NCBI GenBank assembly: GCA_032717465.1
Contig: CM064658.1
Span: forward strand, 10,221,350-10,285,349
Source: Coenobita brevimanus
Lineage: Eukaryota; Arthropoda; Malacostraca; Decapoda; Coenobitidae
Direction of reading: 5' to 3'
Length of the DNA stretch: 64,000 nt
In this document: piece by piece, positions 26,048 through 37,369 of the stretch
How positions within the stretch are numbered: the first letter of the stretch is position 1
How the letters are laid out: each line of letters begins with the position of its first letter
The notes under the pieces: generated by a model
The model's input: only the letters and a program-made list of their open reading frames with translations
Database searches by the model: none
What the model was told of the DNA's origin: nothing
Translations under genes and position numbers: made by a program

Positions 26048-26565
26048 TAACTAGAACACCACAAAATTGTCCACGGACAACTTGGATAAAGGAGAACTTC
26101 CCGCGGCCATTGCCTACCACAAGCCGAGGTATAACAGGGCCGTGTGGTCAAGGTCACTGATCTTGCGCATCTCATCTTCGTTCATCACAGTCCATGAGTC
26201 CACCAAGTTAGGTGGCTCTAGCTTAATCCTTCATGGAAAATTAGACGATATCTGGAATATCGGAAAAGTCCCAACTTTTCACCCCAGGCGATCTCAGAGA
26301 ATAATCAATCGATTGAAGCCATGCTCCCCGTACTGCGTCCGCCTTAAGGCTATACTGTAGAAAAATTTCAGCTTCCTAACTTAAGCAGCTCTTGAGACAG
26401 CATGGCTGATTCATTTTTCTGTGTTCCAGATAATATCCGGAGCTCCGGTTGACGGATTGCCACAATATTGGAAAAAAAAAAAAATGACACTTGTCCGACT
26501 ACGCTGACCAAGTTTGAAGGTTCTAGAGGCCAAATATCCTTTAAAATATCGCAACATTGAAATTA
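26048..26565 (+). repeat. Unclassified interspersed repeat R-E, copy 2
   Basis: Same orientation and order of shared phrases as 13330-13836, e.g. TAGAACACCACAAAATT at the start and AAATATCGCAA at the end. Confidence 0.6.
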
Positions 26566-26724
26566 GTAAGAATGATAATGACAATAATAAAAAAATTCTT
26601 AATGGGATTTGAGAAGTTTTTATAAATATATAAGACAAACTCGTACACAAAGGTTTACTTAATAATGGGAGGTCCTTATTTAAATTTCTCTTCCGCTCCG
26701 CTGGTTGATTTCTCCTGTGATTCG

Positions 26725-26870
26725 TGCACCACTCAGTCAGCGTTAGCAGCGTCTCTCATGCATCATTTATTTACTTCCTACTCCATTTGCCACACCCACT
26801 TCCTTACCAGCTGACTGAGCCGTCCTCACAACACAAACGATATCTCTAGCTGATTGTTGAGTGGAGCGCT
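26725..26870 (-). repeat. Interspersed repeat R-F, copy 2
   Basis: Reverse complement aligns with 4200-4345, including GGACGGCTCAGTCAGCTGG. Confidence 0.5.
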
Positions 26871-28264
26871 ATTTACAGACTACAGGTACTGTACACTGTT
26901 TTTAAATTTTTGTATTTTTCACGTTCTTCTGCTTGCAAACACTCAAAAGCTGACAGTTGGTATGTTTTTCTGACCTTAGATGATTCCCTTCGGTATGATG
27001 CTTCACGGAGGAAAGAGACGGATATGCCCCAGGTGTGAAGCAGACGCGATATACAGTGAGCTTTTGCCCCAGACTGTACAGGCAGAGACACAAATATCGT
27101 CTTAAAGTCTGATGAATATATGACAGAAAAATCAATCCAAGTAAAATATGCACTATAGTTTATATACTTGGCCCATATTTTCGTTCTTTTACAGCACATT
27201 TCACGTAGCTCAGTGGCAGAGGCAATGGTGTACTTCTATATCCTTTTCATGACACTCCTGGTGTTAATCAGTTGTATTAACTCAGCATTCAGATGGAGAG
27301 ATGGCAATTTTAGGCCAGGTTAGAGTAAAAAGAGTATAGTACAGACTGTTTTCATTATACTTCGTCAGCTGTAAATTTTCTTCAAACATTAATGGAAATA
27401 TAGTCGTTTATTTGACTGTACACTCTCGTACTGGTTCAGTCCATTAAATCAGACTTCACTTCCATCTCTAATGTTCTGTACACCATGAACAGGGTTGGGG
27501 AAGGACCCACAGCATCTGAAATCCTGAGGTGTAACACGAGATTAACACTGAAACATGATGCTATAGTCCTTCAACCTGAACTTGGCCCAGATTGCTGCCC
27601 TGTTCTAGCTTATTTCTCGTGACTTACTGGCAGAATAAGACAGTACTAAGGCTCTACATCCTCTCCAAAGCACTTCTTCAATATCAGCATCATATTTAAA
27701 TGTTGATTTCATTTTATCAATCTTGAGGATGGACAGATGGAAATTTTAGGCCAAGTTAGAGCAAAAAAATCAGTTACGAAGTGGCATGGAAAGGATGTAG
27801 AGCCGTAGCGTTGCCTTAGTCCATTACTGTGTCACGAGAAGTAAGCTGTCAAAATGTGGATGACTGGTAGTAATGCTTGGGTCAGACAGGGGTGGGAGAG
27901 GCTTGAATGGAACTGATGTGGTTAGACTGTAAAACGATTCTTGTTTTAAACGAAAAGAGTTAATGAAGGCCTATCTATTACCTCCAGTCCTAAAATCTTC
28001 TAAATCTTCTAATAGGTGAATGAAAACAAGAACAGAATGTAAATTGGGCATCAGAATTTCTATCGCGTCTTCTGCTTTTCTACGAGTTTTCAACTGTGAT
28101 GGACCTGCACCAAACAACGCTTATGCCACTGATCTCAGGCCACAAGAAGGCATCAGTGTCAGTGACCTGGGATTCATTTCACTGATGCATGGAGAGAACA
28201 GCAGGAGAGGCGACAGGGCTTTTGATGTCGACTGTACAGTAACGTATGAGATGGGTTGACCTCT
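26871..28264. other. Unassigned stretch with a 250-bp inverted repeat
   Basis: Arms near 27606-27672 and 27785-27860 share 'GGCTCTACATCCT(C/T)TCCA' and 'TCTCGTGAC' in inverted order. A phrase 'ATTTTAGGCCA(G/A)GTTAGAG' occurs twice (27307 and 27743). A relative of one arm may lie at 29160-29240. No gene seen. Confidence 0.35.
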
Positions 28265-28278
28265 GGAGCTTGGTGACT

Positions 28279-28279
<1 letters not shown>

Positions 28280-28338
<59 letters not shown>

Positions 28339-28346
28339 TGTGTGTG
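28280..28346. repeat. (CT)n then (GT)n microsatellite
   Basis: Pure CT run of about 27 units followed by a short GT run. Confidence 0.98.
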
Positions 28347-28569
28347 TAAAGGACTTCATTCTGCCAGTAAGCTGTGAAAAATACCCACACATCTTCACTA
28401 CAGAAACCCACCACTAAGGTGAACAAAATCGCCTAGAAGCAGCAAAATTAAAGCAAAGAAGTAGGCAATGGCACTGACCAGAAAGGAGGATGGCAGATAA
28501 GAAGCCAGCTGCTGCCTCAGTCCCCACAGCTCCCGCCCCACCACTTGTCTCATACCCATCACGCCTGCA

Positions 28570-28626
28570 AGCAAATAAATAAATAAAAAATAAATATAAG
28601 TAAATAAAATAAATAAATAAATAAAG
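28570..28626. repeat. (AAAT)n microsatellite
   Basis: Imperfect tetranucleotide run. Confidence 0.9.
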
Positions 28627-28731
28627 GTTTATATCTGAGTATCGACCACACGAGGATCTTCAGTTCCTTTGATGTGGGGGGTTTCCTTGAGATGAGTAAA
28701 ATCGTCCATCGTAAGCTAGAATGCAGTGCGC

Positions 28732-28733
<2 letters not shown>

Positions 28734-28781
<48 letters not shown>
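28734..28781. repeat. (TG)n microsatellite
   Basis: About 23 uninterrupted TG units. Confidence 0.98.
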
Positions 28782-28782
<1 letters not shown>

Positions 28783-29270
28783 TCATGTTATTGCTCTTTC
28801 CTCCTCAAACGACAGAGTATCCTACCTTCTCACACTCTGTTGTTGTGTTTAAACCTATCACATGAAAATCACTCACGTAACACCTCCCGTTTGTCTCAGC
28901 TGCAGAGGTATGTCGGCGAATTATTGTTTATGACTCCCACGGGCTGTCCATCACACCTGCAGAGAAACGCACCTGTACACTGGACCAAGGAGAATCTGTG
29001 CACACTCAGCGCGCAGTACCTCACACCACAGACGATGGATACAGAATAGTACCTCTTCATCGTATGTCATGTTTGGCTCCGTTTGGCTCCGTGCTTTCCC
29101 GCGTATCTCTTGCAACTATTTCTTTACCTTAACCTGGCCCTTATTTTTGACCTTTTATTGCTTATTTCCGGTCGTTCTGTGGCAGAAAATGTTACAATAC
29201 AGGTCTAGATCCTTTCCGTAACGCTGCTTCGTGACTAGCATAATTTTCTAGCGTTAATCTATTGCTATAA
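28782..29270. other. No recognisable feature
   Basis: A tandem 'gtttggctcc' duplication lies at 29071-29092. No gene seen. Confidence 0.3.
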
Positions 29271-29871
29271 CAGTGTTGCCACTCCTAGGGTTTCTCTACC
29301 AGATCTTGGGTTTATTGGCTCCGACCTTGGAGTCTTGGAGCTTTTTCCCTAAATTTAAGGAATTTTGGATTTTTTTGTCAAGTTCATAATGATTAAGATT
29401 TTCCATGTCCTGTAGCAGCAGTTTAGTTCTCACTCGTGGCAGACGCAGACTTCGATGATTTACAATAACAGTGGCAGGATCTGTTGTTGCCAGGGATACT
29501 CTTTAAATTTTGAACCAGTTGCCAACCTCTTCTTGGCAAGAATTACTTCAAGTAAAGGATAGAACAATAAGCTTAAATTTTACACCCTTTCAACATTCAT
29601 GTGTGATCTGTTGGCCTTGTCACATTCATCTGCTTTACTTGAAAGGATGTTTTCTCAGATCAACATCATCAAAGCCTAGCATTCAAACTGGCTCCTAACT
29701 AACCCTGTGGCAAACCGAATGCATGCAAAGCAAGCTATCGCTAGGCAGGGGGAGGGGGGGGGGTCTTGCTATAATATTGGAAGCCATCTAAATCCCTGTT
29801 TAGCGACATGAAAAGTGGCACGAGTCATGAACGCTACAGAGAGATGCTCCAAATCGGAAGTGGCAACTCTG
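29271..29871 (+). mobile_element. hAT transposon remnant, second family
   Basis: Left end CAGTGTTGCCACTCC and right end (reverse complement) CAGAGTTGCCACTTCC are imperfect terminal inverted repeats. The 601-bp element contains the C-terminal end of a transposase. No matching 8-bp TSD was found (flanks TGCTATAA and CTCCCCCT), so one boundary may be altered. Confidence 0.65.
29611..29860 (+). pseudogene. hAT transposase C-terminal remnant
   Basis: Frames shift, but the dimerisation region is readable: LALSHSSALLERMFSQINII, then after a stop NPVANRMHAKQAIARQG, then in another frame YWKPSKSLFSDMKSGTSHER. These are the blocks normally found at the extreme C-terminus of one hAT group. It differs from the Charlie-like copy at 24.4 kb. 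The element is dead. Confidence 0.7.
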
Positions 29872-30440
29872 CTCCCCCTAGACCCGGAAGATGCCAGAGA
29901 CTGGGAGAAACTTTTTTACACTAAATCACTATTACTCCACTCTTCTTGTGTTTTTTTCTCTCCCATGCTATGCAAACTTTCATTTATTTATTTGTTTCTG
30001 TTTATTAGTTAAACCGTTTACATCATGGCATTTTACAGTAAGTTAACGTATCCCAACATAACTTAGCATGATGAAATTCAACCCAGCTTAGGTCTTATTA
30101 TGGATAGAGATGGAAGCCCCAAAATCTCTCCCTCGTAATTGATTACTAACTTCAGTATACAGTAGGACTTATTTCAAGTGTAGGATTAAGGAAGAGAAAC
30201 TGCATTGAATTTCATTAACTATGCAAGCGTCACATTAATTCCAGTGCTGGATGTTATTCTATAATGATACCCTAAGTGGGTCAGGATAATTTCTTATACA
30301 TTATAGCTAGTATAAACCATACTTGGAATTTAAATGTTCTTTTTGCATGCACATATCAAACTTGGATGCTTAATTATATGGTCATTTATTGATGAAATGT
30401 CAAATTATGTTTTCACATGCATAGGTCAAACAAAATTAGA
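29872..30440. other. AT-rich stretch, no recognisable feature
   Basis: Nothing supported. Confidence 0.3.
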
Positions 30441-30444
30441 GTGA

Positions 30445-30790
30445 CATTTAAGACGTCCATCCTTCCATCCATCATCCAGTCCTACATTGCCCCATGGGAA
30501 GCGTAGGAGCCCGGGGCTAGGCAGTTGGTCCCGACATTTAAGGTAAGAGTGACCAGCCTCACTCATCCCTGAGTGGCATAACATGAGCAATCAACCCCAA
30601 CAATCCCTTGGATATAAACCTTCACCGGCTCAATCCGACTGGAGCGCAATAATTACCCACTAAACGACCAGGTGCCAAAATTTGGCTATATGGTTACCAC
30701 CCAGCGTAGTATATGGTTTCCTGGTGTACAGGAAACCATTTGGCTTGTCACTCAGTGTAGAGTCACCCACAGGCAGAAGGAAGGGGAAAG
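30445..30790 (-). repeat. tRNA-derived SINE-like repeat R-C, copy 2
   Basis: Matches 5426-5752 with an extra internal hairpin-like segment GGTTTCCTGGTGTACAGGAA at 30715-30734 that the first copy lacks. The same module occurs in R-B at 32738-32770. Its 5' region is partly duplicated downstream (a second 'gtaaagtcacccgtaggcagaagga' phrase near 30819). Confidence 0.65.
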
Positions 30791-30859
30791 AATGAAGGAA
30801 AGAAAGACACGAGGGAGTGTAAAGTCACCCGTAGGCAGAAGGACAAGGAAGGGATGAAG

Positions 30860-31180
30860 GAAAGAATGACAGAAGAGGATGGAAGGAAAAAAGGATGGAG
30901 GAAAGGAAAGGGCAGACACCCGACAGCAGCACTACATCGAGTGAGTGGATGGTGAGCCCCTCTACCTCCCAGTTTAAGATATTCTCAGCGTAAAACATTC
31001 AATCAGCCAATAACCGAGGATGCCGCCTGCTTCACTGCTGTCAAAAGTATTCCTAGTATGCAAATTTCTTTTTTATACAGTATGTCCCTTCATTTGTTTA
31101 AGAATATGAAAATGTACAAATTCTCGGGAGTTATGTCACAAATAATTTATGCTGTATGTATGTTGATCTTAATTTCTCTT
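30860..31180. other. No recognisable feature
   Basis: Purine-rich at its start; otherwise unremarkable. Confidence 0.3.
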
Positions 31181-31182
31181 TA

Positions 31183-32496
31183 TGAGGTCTGTCTAAAAAT
31201 TAACCAAACTTTTTAAATAGCGGACCAACTAGCCAGCGTAGCCCGATTACGACGGGAGCATTGTGTAGCGGCGACTTTGAGCTTTAACCTAACACAGCCG
31301 CATCACGCCATGTCACTTAGTCTTCGAGGTACACATGCTTGAGTGAACGTGTGTTTAATGCACTTGGCGATTTGTTGCAAGTTGAACAATAAAGGATTTT
31401 GAAGAGCAACGTGCCTGTGCGAAATTCTGTTTCAGATTGGTAAAAACATGTATGGATAGGTTTCAAATGTTGAACAGGCTTATAGGGAGGATTGTTTGAG
31501 CCGTACGCAGTGTCACAAGTGGTTCCACTGGTTCAAATCGGGAAGAACATCCACTACAGACAATCCCAAATCTGGACGGCCTACCACGTCAAGAGATGAT
31601 GATCACATTGATTAAGTGCACGCTGTGATCCGAGAAAATCATCGTCTGACTGTCCGTGAAGTTTCCGAAGAAGTAGGCATCCGTAAGGGTTCGTGCCACA
31701 CGATTTTAACCGAGAAATTAAAGATGCACTGTGTTGCCGCAAAATCTGTACGCAACTGCTGACAGATGAGCAAAATGAGAACTATGTCAGTCAGTCAGTA
31801 GCTGTTTCATTGTTCGAATGCTGATGAAAGCGTTCTGAAAAATGTCAACAGGTGATGAAACGTGGGTGTACGGCTACGATGTCGAAACAAGAAGGTAGTC
31901 GTTGCAGTAGGTTGGAACATCGCCACCGCAACCTAAAAAAAATGCACGTCAGAGTCGCTCAAATGTGATGTTGAAAGTTTTTCTTGACTGGAAGGGCGTT
32001 GTTCATCATGGGTTTGTTCCACGTGGTCAGACAGCCAATAGTGACACTTGGATGCCCTGTCGTGTCTGAGGGAGGCAGTGTGAAGGAAGAGGACTGAGGT
32101 GTGGACAAACAAAACCTGGATGCTGCACCATGACAGTGCACCTGCTCACGCGTCGCTCCTTATCCGTGACTTTCGGCGAAGCAGACGACGACCATCATCC
32201 CCCAGTCACCCTACTCTCCAGATTTGGTCCTTGCATTTTTTTTTTTTTTTTTCACCCCAAAGTTAAAGTCAACCCATAAAGGTTGACGATTTCAGATGAC
32301 AGGAGATAGAAGAAAACTCGCCAGCTGCACAAAACACACACACACACGCATGCAAATGTACTTCGATGAATAAGTGACGTGATGTGATGCAGTTAGTGTT
32401 ATGTTATAGCTCAAAGTCATCGCTACACAGTGCTCCTGTTGCTATCACGCTACATCGGCTAGTTGGTGCTCTATATTACTTTTTGGACTGATCTCA
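31183..32496 (+). mobile_element. Full-length dead mariner transposon
   Basis: Bounded by TA dinucleotides (31181-31182 and 32497-32498). Terminal inverted repeats start TGAGGTCTGTC at left and TGAGATCAGTCC at right (reverse complement), and are followed by matching segments with ACCAACTAGCC in both. The length of 1314 bp is as expected for mariner. The transposase is readable only in pieces: FEEQRACAKFCFRLVK (about 31398-31445), a CFEWF-like helix-turn-helix region, VREVSEEVGI-like (about 31655-31680) and HHDSAPAHASLLIRDF (about 32125-32172) around the second catalytic aspartate. A T-run at 32237-32254 and many stops show that it is inactive. Confidence 0.9.
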
Positions 32497-32498
32497 TA

Positions 32499-32689
32499 TT
32501 TATTCACTGATGTCTAAGGCCTCAGAGAAACCCAAGTTTTAAAAACTTGGTCGTAATAGGCGGTAGGTGGTGGCGACCATCATCGACTCACTTGATGTAA
32601 TGATGCCTACTTCTTCCTTCAACCTTATCATTCTTTTTCTGTGTCTACCCTCATCTCTTCCTATTTTTCCCATCTTTCCTGACACTTTA
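32499..32689. other. No recognisable feature
   Basis: Nothing supported beyond mild pyrimidine richness. Confidence 0.3.
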
Positions 32690-32925
32690 TTACTCTACTT
32701 TTCAGCGGCTGTACAATGAGCGACAAGAATAATGGTTTCCTGTAAGCCAGGAAAACATGTACAGCGCTAGGTGGTAACCATATAACCAACCCATACGTGT
32801 TCCCTATGTGTCAACAAATGGGTTGGCTGAGGTTTAGTGCCCCTCCCCGTAAAACAAAAAACTCAATGACAAACGGCCATCCTCTACAGGATTATGACGT
32901 CTGACTATTGACAGACTAGAATACT
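32690..32925 (+). repeat. Short retroposon R-B, diverged copy
   Basis: Contains TTTAGTGCCCCTCCCCGTAA and downstream 'ggattatgacgtctgac', equivalent to the blocks of the insert at 38219-38335. Upstream it carries the hairpin module GGTTTCCTGTAAGCCAGGAA and GGTGGTAACCATATAACC shared with R-C. Confidence 0.55.
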
Positions 32926-33370
32926 CTTTTATAATGGAACAAATCTTGCAACTTTGAGGAATCAAGCTTCAAGTTACAGCATTTTTAATCACACTGAAGA
33001 CTGATGTATAGACATCTTTATATAAAAAAGAGGTTTTCTTTTTAGTTCTGTTGCTTGTTGCATTTTAAAAATCAGTTAAGAAATAATAGTTACAGCGATG
33101 CTGTTGGAAATGTTTAGTGGCATTTTCTTGTTGCAGTAGAAGTTTGAGGGACCATAACATGAAAAAAATATGGAAAATAAATAAATTAATATATAAATAA
33201 TAATAATAATCATCATCATCATCTGGACCTCCTTTCCCACCCTAGGGCAGGGTGAGGAGTAGCAATGTCCAGACAGGCCAAATTTGCCCAATCCAATGGG
33301 CCACGTTTTTATTTGCTCACCATTCTGGCTCTATCTGATATGCCAGAAACATTCAACACGTTCTGTAGAT

Positions 33371-34010
33371 TCACATAAACGTATCCGATAGAGTCAATCC
33401 AAACGCTGTCACGTTAAAAAAGGGTGCCAAATCCCTGATCATGCACTTCTCCTCACAATATTCATCCAGCCAGCTCGATCTCGTCAGTCCCCTAGCCTCA
33501 CCGACTTCCAAACCTCTCTTCCTCACACACTCATCCACCATATCCCTCAACCTTCTCCTTGGCCTACCTCGCCTCCGCCCTCCTTCAAATTCGCTCAGAT
33601 ATACCTTTTTCACCACTCTATTGTTATCCATTCTCTCCACATGACCATACCACCTCAGTACACTTATCGATTCTGGTGTCCACAGAATTCCTCACTCCAC
33701 ATCTTTCACGAATCACATTATTTCGTATCCTATCCACTCTGTATTTCACATACATTCCTCAGTATTCCCATCTCCACTGCTCTTACTCTTCACGCTTCAT
33801 TTTCATGCCACACCATAGTCTCACATCCACATGTTAAAGTTGGCACAAACACTCCTTCATGTAAGCCTCGTGCAGCTGCAACACTCAAGTCTCTGTTTCT
33901 TATCAAGGTCTTCGTTGTACCAGCTACTGTACCTTCCTTCCTTATGTCACTCTACTTTCTCCCTCTTTTGCACATTTTCCTCTCTTTTCTATGTAAACCC
34001 TCATTACAGT
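33371..34010 (-). pseudogene. LINE C-terminal fragment, minus strand
   Basis: The minus strand reads RWYGHVERMDNNRVVKKVYL, then an RRRGRPRRRLRD segment, the same C-terminal signature seen in the LINEs at 2.4 and 56.4 kb but clearly a different subfamily. Upstream on that strand (33640-34000) further fragments (e.g. LSVAAARGLHEGV) appear with stops. It is a 5'-truncated, mutated copy of a related LINE. Confidence 0.65.
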
Positions 34011-34388
34011 ATATCAAACCTTGTTAACCCAAAGTTAGCCATATTTACCCCGGTAAGCCAAACAACCCTAAAAAAAATTAAACAAAAGACCAGTTTGGCA
34101 AGGTGACGCGGCCGCCACACTGAGTATAATGCCTTTTTTTTTTGGAGGGGGGGGGGAGGGTGATGATTCGGTTTTCTTGATTTTTTATTATATGAGAATG
34201 TTAAACATTTATCTATACAGCATGAAGGTACACACTATAAATGCACACAAAATTTAAATAAAGCGTTAACATATATAACTCCATCGTGTTTCTACCAAAC
34301 AATTTTTAGGTGGAGTGGAGTGTAGCACCAGTCAAGCAGGGCAGTACTCCCAAGGTGGATGGAAAGCTGATGACAAAGAGGGCTGAGG
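34011..34388. other. No recognisable feature; ends at copy B insertion site
   Basis: T- and G-runs at 34133-34160. The last four bases, GAGG (34385-34388), are one half of the copy B TSD. Confidence 0.4.
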
Positions 34389-35009
34389 TGTCATAAAAGA
34401 CTTTGTGGTTTCTTTGTGGTTACTTGTAGTTGAGTTATATATATATTAGACTTGTGGACGAGCGGTTATTATACTGGAGTAGCTTGTAGTAGATAATCTT
34501 TCCCATTTGTCATGTAGTGACAGGAGAGGTAAAGAATAGTATGGGACTATTTTCATTTGTCTTGGAAATATTAAGAAGTCTCTCACACAGAGCGAAGTAT
34601 AGAGTCCAGTCCCGCTAGCTATCTCTCTGTCTCGCTCTCTCTGTCTCTCTCTCAAGTTGCCAAGCCCTTCTCCCTGCGACCTGTCTCTTCTATCGCCTGT
34701 CTCCTTCTGAGCTCTCTTTCCTAAATTCTGGTGAAACAGGAGACGTATCACGTGTGTTCCTTGTGGATGGAAAGTTTAAGAAACCTGTGTGTGAGTATGT
34801 GTGTATGTGTGTGTATGGTCACTAGGGCTTTGTTCACGGGTGGATTGCTGACAACTAACTGCATCATCTCCTTACTGGCCACTATCGTCAGCTTTCCTCA
34901 GTGTAATTTGCAAGCTCATTTCCCATTCTCAGGCTCGCACAGAGCTGTCTATCTATCTATTTATCTACCTATCTATTATGATTTGTAATTATAATATGGA
35001 GTCCTGATA
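34389..35009 (-). repeat. 3' LTR of copy B
   Basis: 621 bp. In element orientation it starts TATCAGGACTCC and ends CTTTTATGACA. It is compared with 43684-44311 to date the insertion. Confidence 0.92.
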
Positions 35010-35406
35010 CCTGCTCGGTCACGCGAAAATGGCGTACCATCGACAGTTAATAGTCCTAACATATTAATACATATTATATACATATTATAATGAACCTATA
35101 AGCTAATTAAGTGAAATACATAATATTGTAAAAGTAACATAATTGTATGAATATTGTATACATATAATATTTATAGTAAAAAGTGATTATTCAGTAATAT
35201 TACATTTTAAACAAGTTGTATACATATTTGAATAAATGCATTAAAGTAAATTATTGAACTGTAATACAGTATGTACTTGGGTTATTATAGTGAAATGCAT
35301 ACATGCAAGAAAAAAAAAAAGTTTAAAATTAAGATTATGGTAAGAGTTATTAATATTTCGTTTAAAGATAATGGTACTGGTCTGCCATACATGGGTCATT
35401 CTTCTT

Positions 35407-35523
<117 letters not shown>

Positions 35524-35547
35524 TACTATATACAAAATATATACACT

Positions 35548-37278
35548 TCATTCAGGGGGGTTAACTTTGATGCTAACTCTCCCCCCACTAAATAATGACT
35601 CCAAATTAGCAATTCTTGCATGCATTCTGTGCATTGCGAACAGCAGTACTGCAACTACAATGCAGACGATTATAAAGACAGTAGGTGCTGGGCTATACAC
35701 ATAATATGGGTTGAACATACTCAAACTCAAATCTTCCCAGGGCTTCATTGTTTCATTGATCAGCTGCATAGTTTCAAACTTAGGTGAAGTCAGCTTAATA
35801 CTTGTGCTCATGTTTAAGTTCATATCAGGCAGTGGGTGGAAATGTTTGTGTGTATGATTGAGAATGGCGTAGTGATTGATGGTGGATAAAGTAGACATGG
35901 CTGGTGTAAATACCGCACAGTAGTCTGGTGCTATGTATAATCCTGATGCTGACGTATGAGATGGTGGTATATCTGGACAGACTATGTAAACTGATGTGTT
36001 ATGAGTGAAATAAAAAAACTGTGAGTGTCCAATGCGTTGATGGTGTACAAGTTTATCTGGAGCAAAAGTGAAGTTGCAATGATTATGAATATTGTCATTT
36101 CTGATGATAGCCATTTCACAAGGGACTGTATCAGTAGGCTGAAACGTGAAAATGTGCGCAGGACAAAGATGAACAGCATGTAAGGATGTGCGGCACTTTC
36201 GTTCAATCGTTGATTCACTTGCGAAAGTGACAGTGTCCCGTCTCTTGGAGACCATGATGAGTTCGGTGTCTGTGTTGATGTTGATGATGACCAAAGTGTT
36301 ATTATTTTTATAGGGGAAGGGGTGTATTTGGTATACTGTGAACAGGTCTTCAGCGATGAATGGTACATGAACTACCACTGATGTTGGTGTTAGTGTTGCT
36401 TCTAAATACGGGTAATATTGCATGAATTCCCTACTGCGGAACAACGGCTTCAATTTATGTTTATGTATGCCTTGACTAACTATCTGACGTAGCTCATGAA
36501 CTGGGAGTAAGTCATTTGTGATCTTGCCATCACCAGCATTCGAAATTCCTTGCATAAGTGCCCTGAAACGATTTCTAGTGTTCTCTAATTGTAGTAGAAA
36601 CGTGTCAATATGTTCTGTGATGATGGAGAAGTGTTGGAAAAGTGTAACGTTTCCCTCCAATTCATTTATTTTATCTACACTCTCGAGAGCTATGTTTTCT
36701 GCTTGTTTCAGATTTTTCACAATTGTCTTCATTGCTGAGCTCTGTCCTGTGATGAATTTATCTTGGTATGTTAGTACCTGAGCTATCTTATTAAATTTGT
36801 TGTTTATTTCTTTAAGGTCATCCTCTGTAGCCAATCCAAAGATGTTCCCAAGAACTGCGCCACCCAGGTCGAACAAACCGCGCTTTTGGCGAGTACGTGT
36901 GATGTTGTTCCTGTCGCTCAGTACCTCCGTTCCATAAGATGGGAGATCTTGGATCATGACGAGCATAGATGACTTCGCCTGTTCTAGTTTCCATTTCGCT
37001 AACTTTACCATTTCATTCACTTCCTTGGTGTTATGTGCTTGTGAAACATAATTTCCTATCATGAAGTCCAGAATTCGCATCGGCGTCGCAAGTCTGTCTA
37101 GATAAGTAGGTAAGTCATACAAGTAATCTAGACTTATTTCAGTACTCATGACGTCCTTAACGATTGTAGTCGTGGCCGTTGGAGCTATGAGGCATCCTTG
37201 TCGTACTATATGTTTGGGGTCTAAGTGCGCATATCCTCTTGCTATGTAGAGGAGAATCCATAGCATAAGTCCCTTCAT
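35548..37278 (-). CDS. env: Uninterrupted F-type envelope protein of retroelement copy B, 576 aa
   Basis: The protein would be a membrane fusion glycoprotein. It opens with a hydrophobic signal-like segment (residues 2-14). A basic cleavage-like site RTRQKR (128-133) is followed by GLFDLGGAVLGNIFGLA (134-150), the pattern of the fusion peptide in F-type envelopes of errantiviruses and baculoviruses. A long helical region follows (about 150-260). Several NXT/NXS sites are scattered through it. A transmembrane stretch lies at about 531-550, followed by a ~26-residue tail. The start is the first ATG; copy A starts at the same place. No stop or frameshift is present, unlike gag and pol of the same copy. 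Whether it is expressed cannot be told from sequence; spliced expression would be expected. Confidence 0.88.
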   Translation of the reverse strand: MKGLMLWILLYIARGYAHLDPKHIVRQGCLIAPTATTTIVKDVMSTEISLDYLYDLPTYLDRLATPMRILDFMIGNYVSQAHNTKEVNEMVKLAKWKLEQAKSSMLVMIQDLPSYGTEVLSDRNNITRTRQKRGLFDLGGAVLGNIFGLATEDDLKEINNKFNKIAQVLTYQDKFITGQSSAMKTIVKNLKQAENIALESVDKINELEGNVTLFQHFSIITEHIDTFLLQLENTRNRFRALMQGISNAGDGKITNDLLPVHELRQIVSQGIHKHKLKPLFRSREFMQYYPYLEATLTPTSVVVHVPFIAEDLFTVYQIHPFPYKNNNTLVIININTDTELIMVSKRRDTVTFASESTIERKCRTSLHAVHLCPAHIFTFQPTDTVPCEMAIIRNDNIHNHCNFTFAPDKLVHHQRIGHSQFFYFTHNTSVYIVCPDIPPSHTSASGLYIAPDYCAVFTPAMSTLSTINHYAILNHTHKHFHPLPDMNLNMSTSIKLTSPKFETMQLINETMKPWEDLSLSMFNPYYVYSPAPTVFIIVCIVVAVLLFAMHRMHARIANLESLFSGGRVSIKVNPPE

Positions 37279-37369
37279 AGTAACCTACCGAAAAAAAAAA
37301 AAATCTATTAATTTCCTATAATGCTGCGGTCGATGATAGTGATGATGTGCGTTACGGTTGATTGTTATT

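Noticed and set aside
29271..29879. 8-bp TSD for the second hAT remnant
   Set aside because: Flanks TGCTATAA and CTCCCCCT do not match. A TGCTATAA does occur inside the element near 29766, but it is not next to a terminal sequence.
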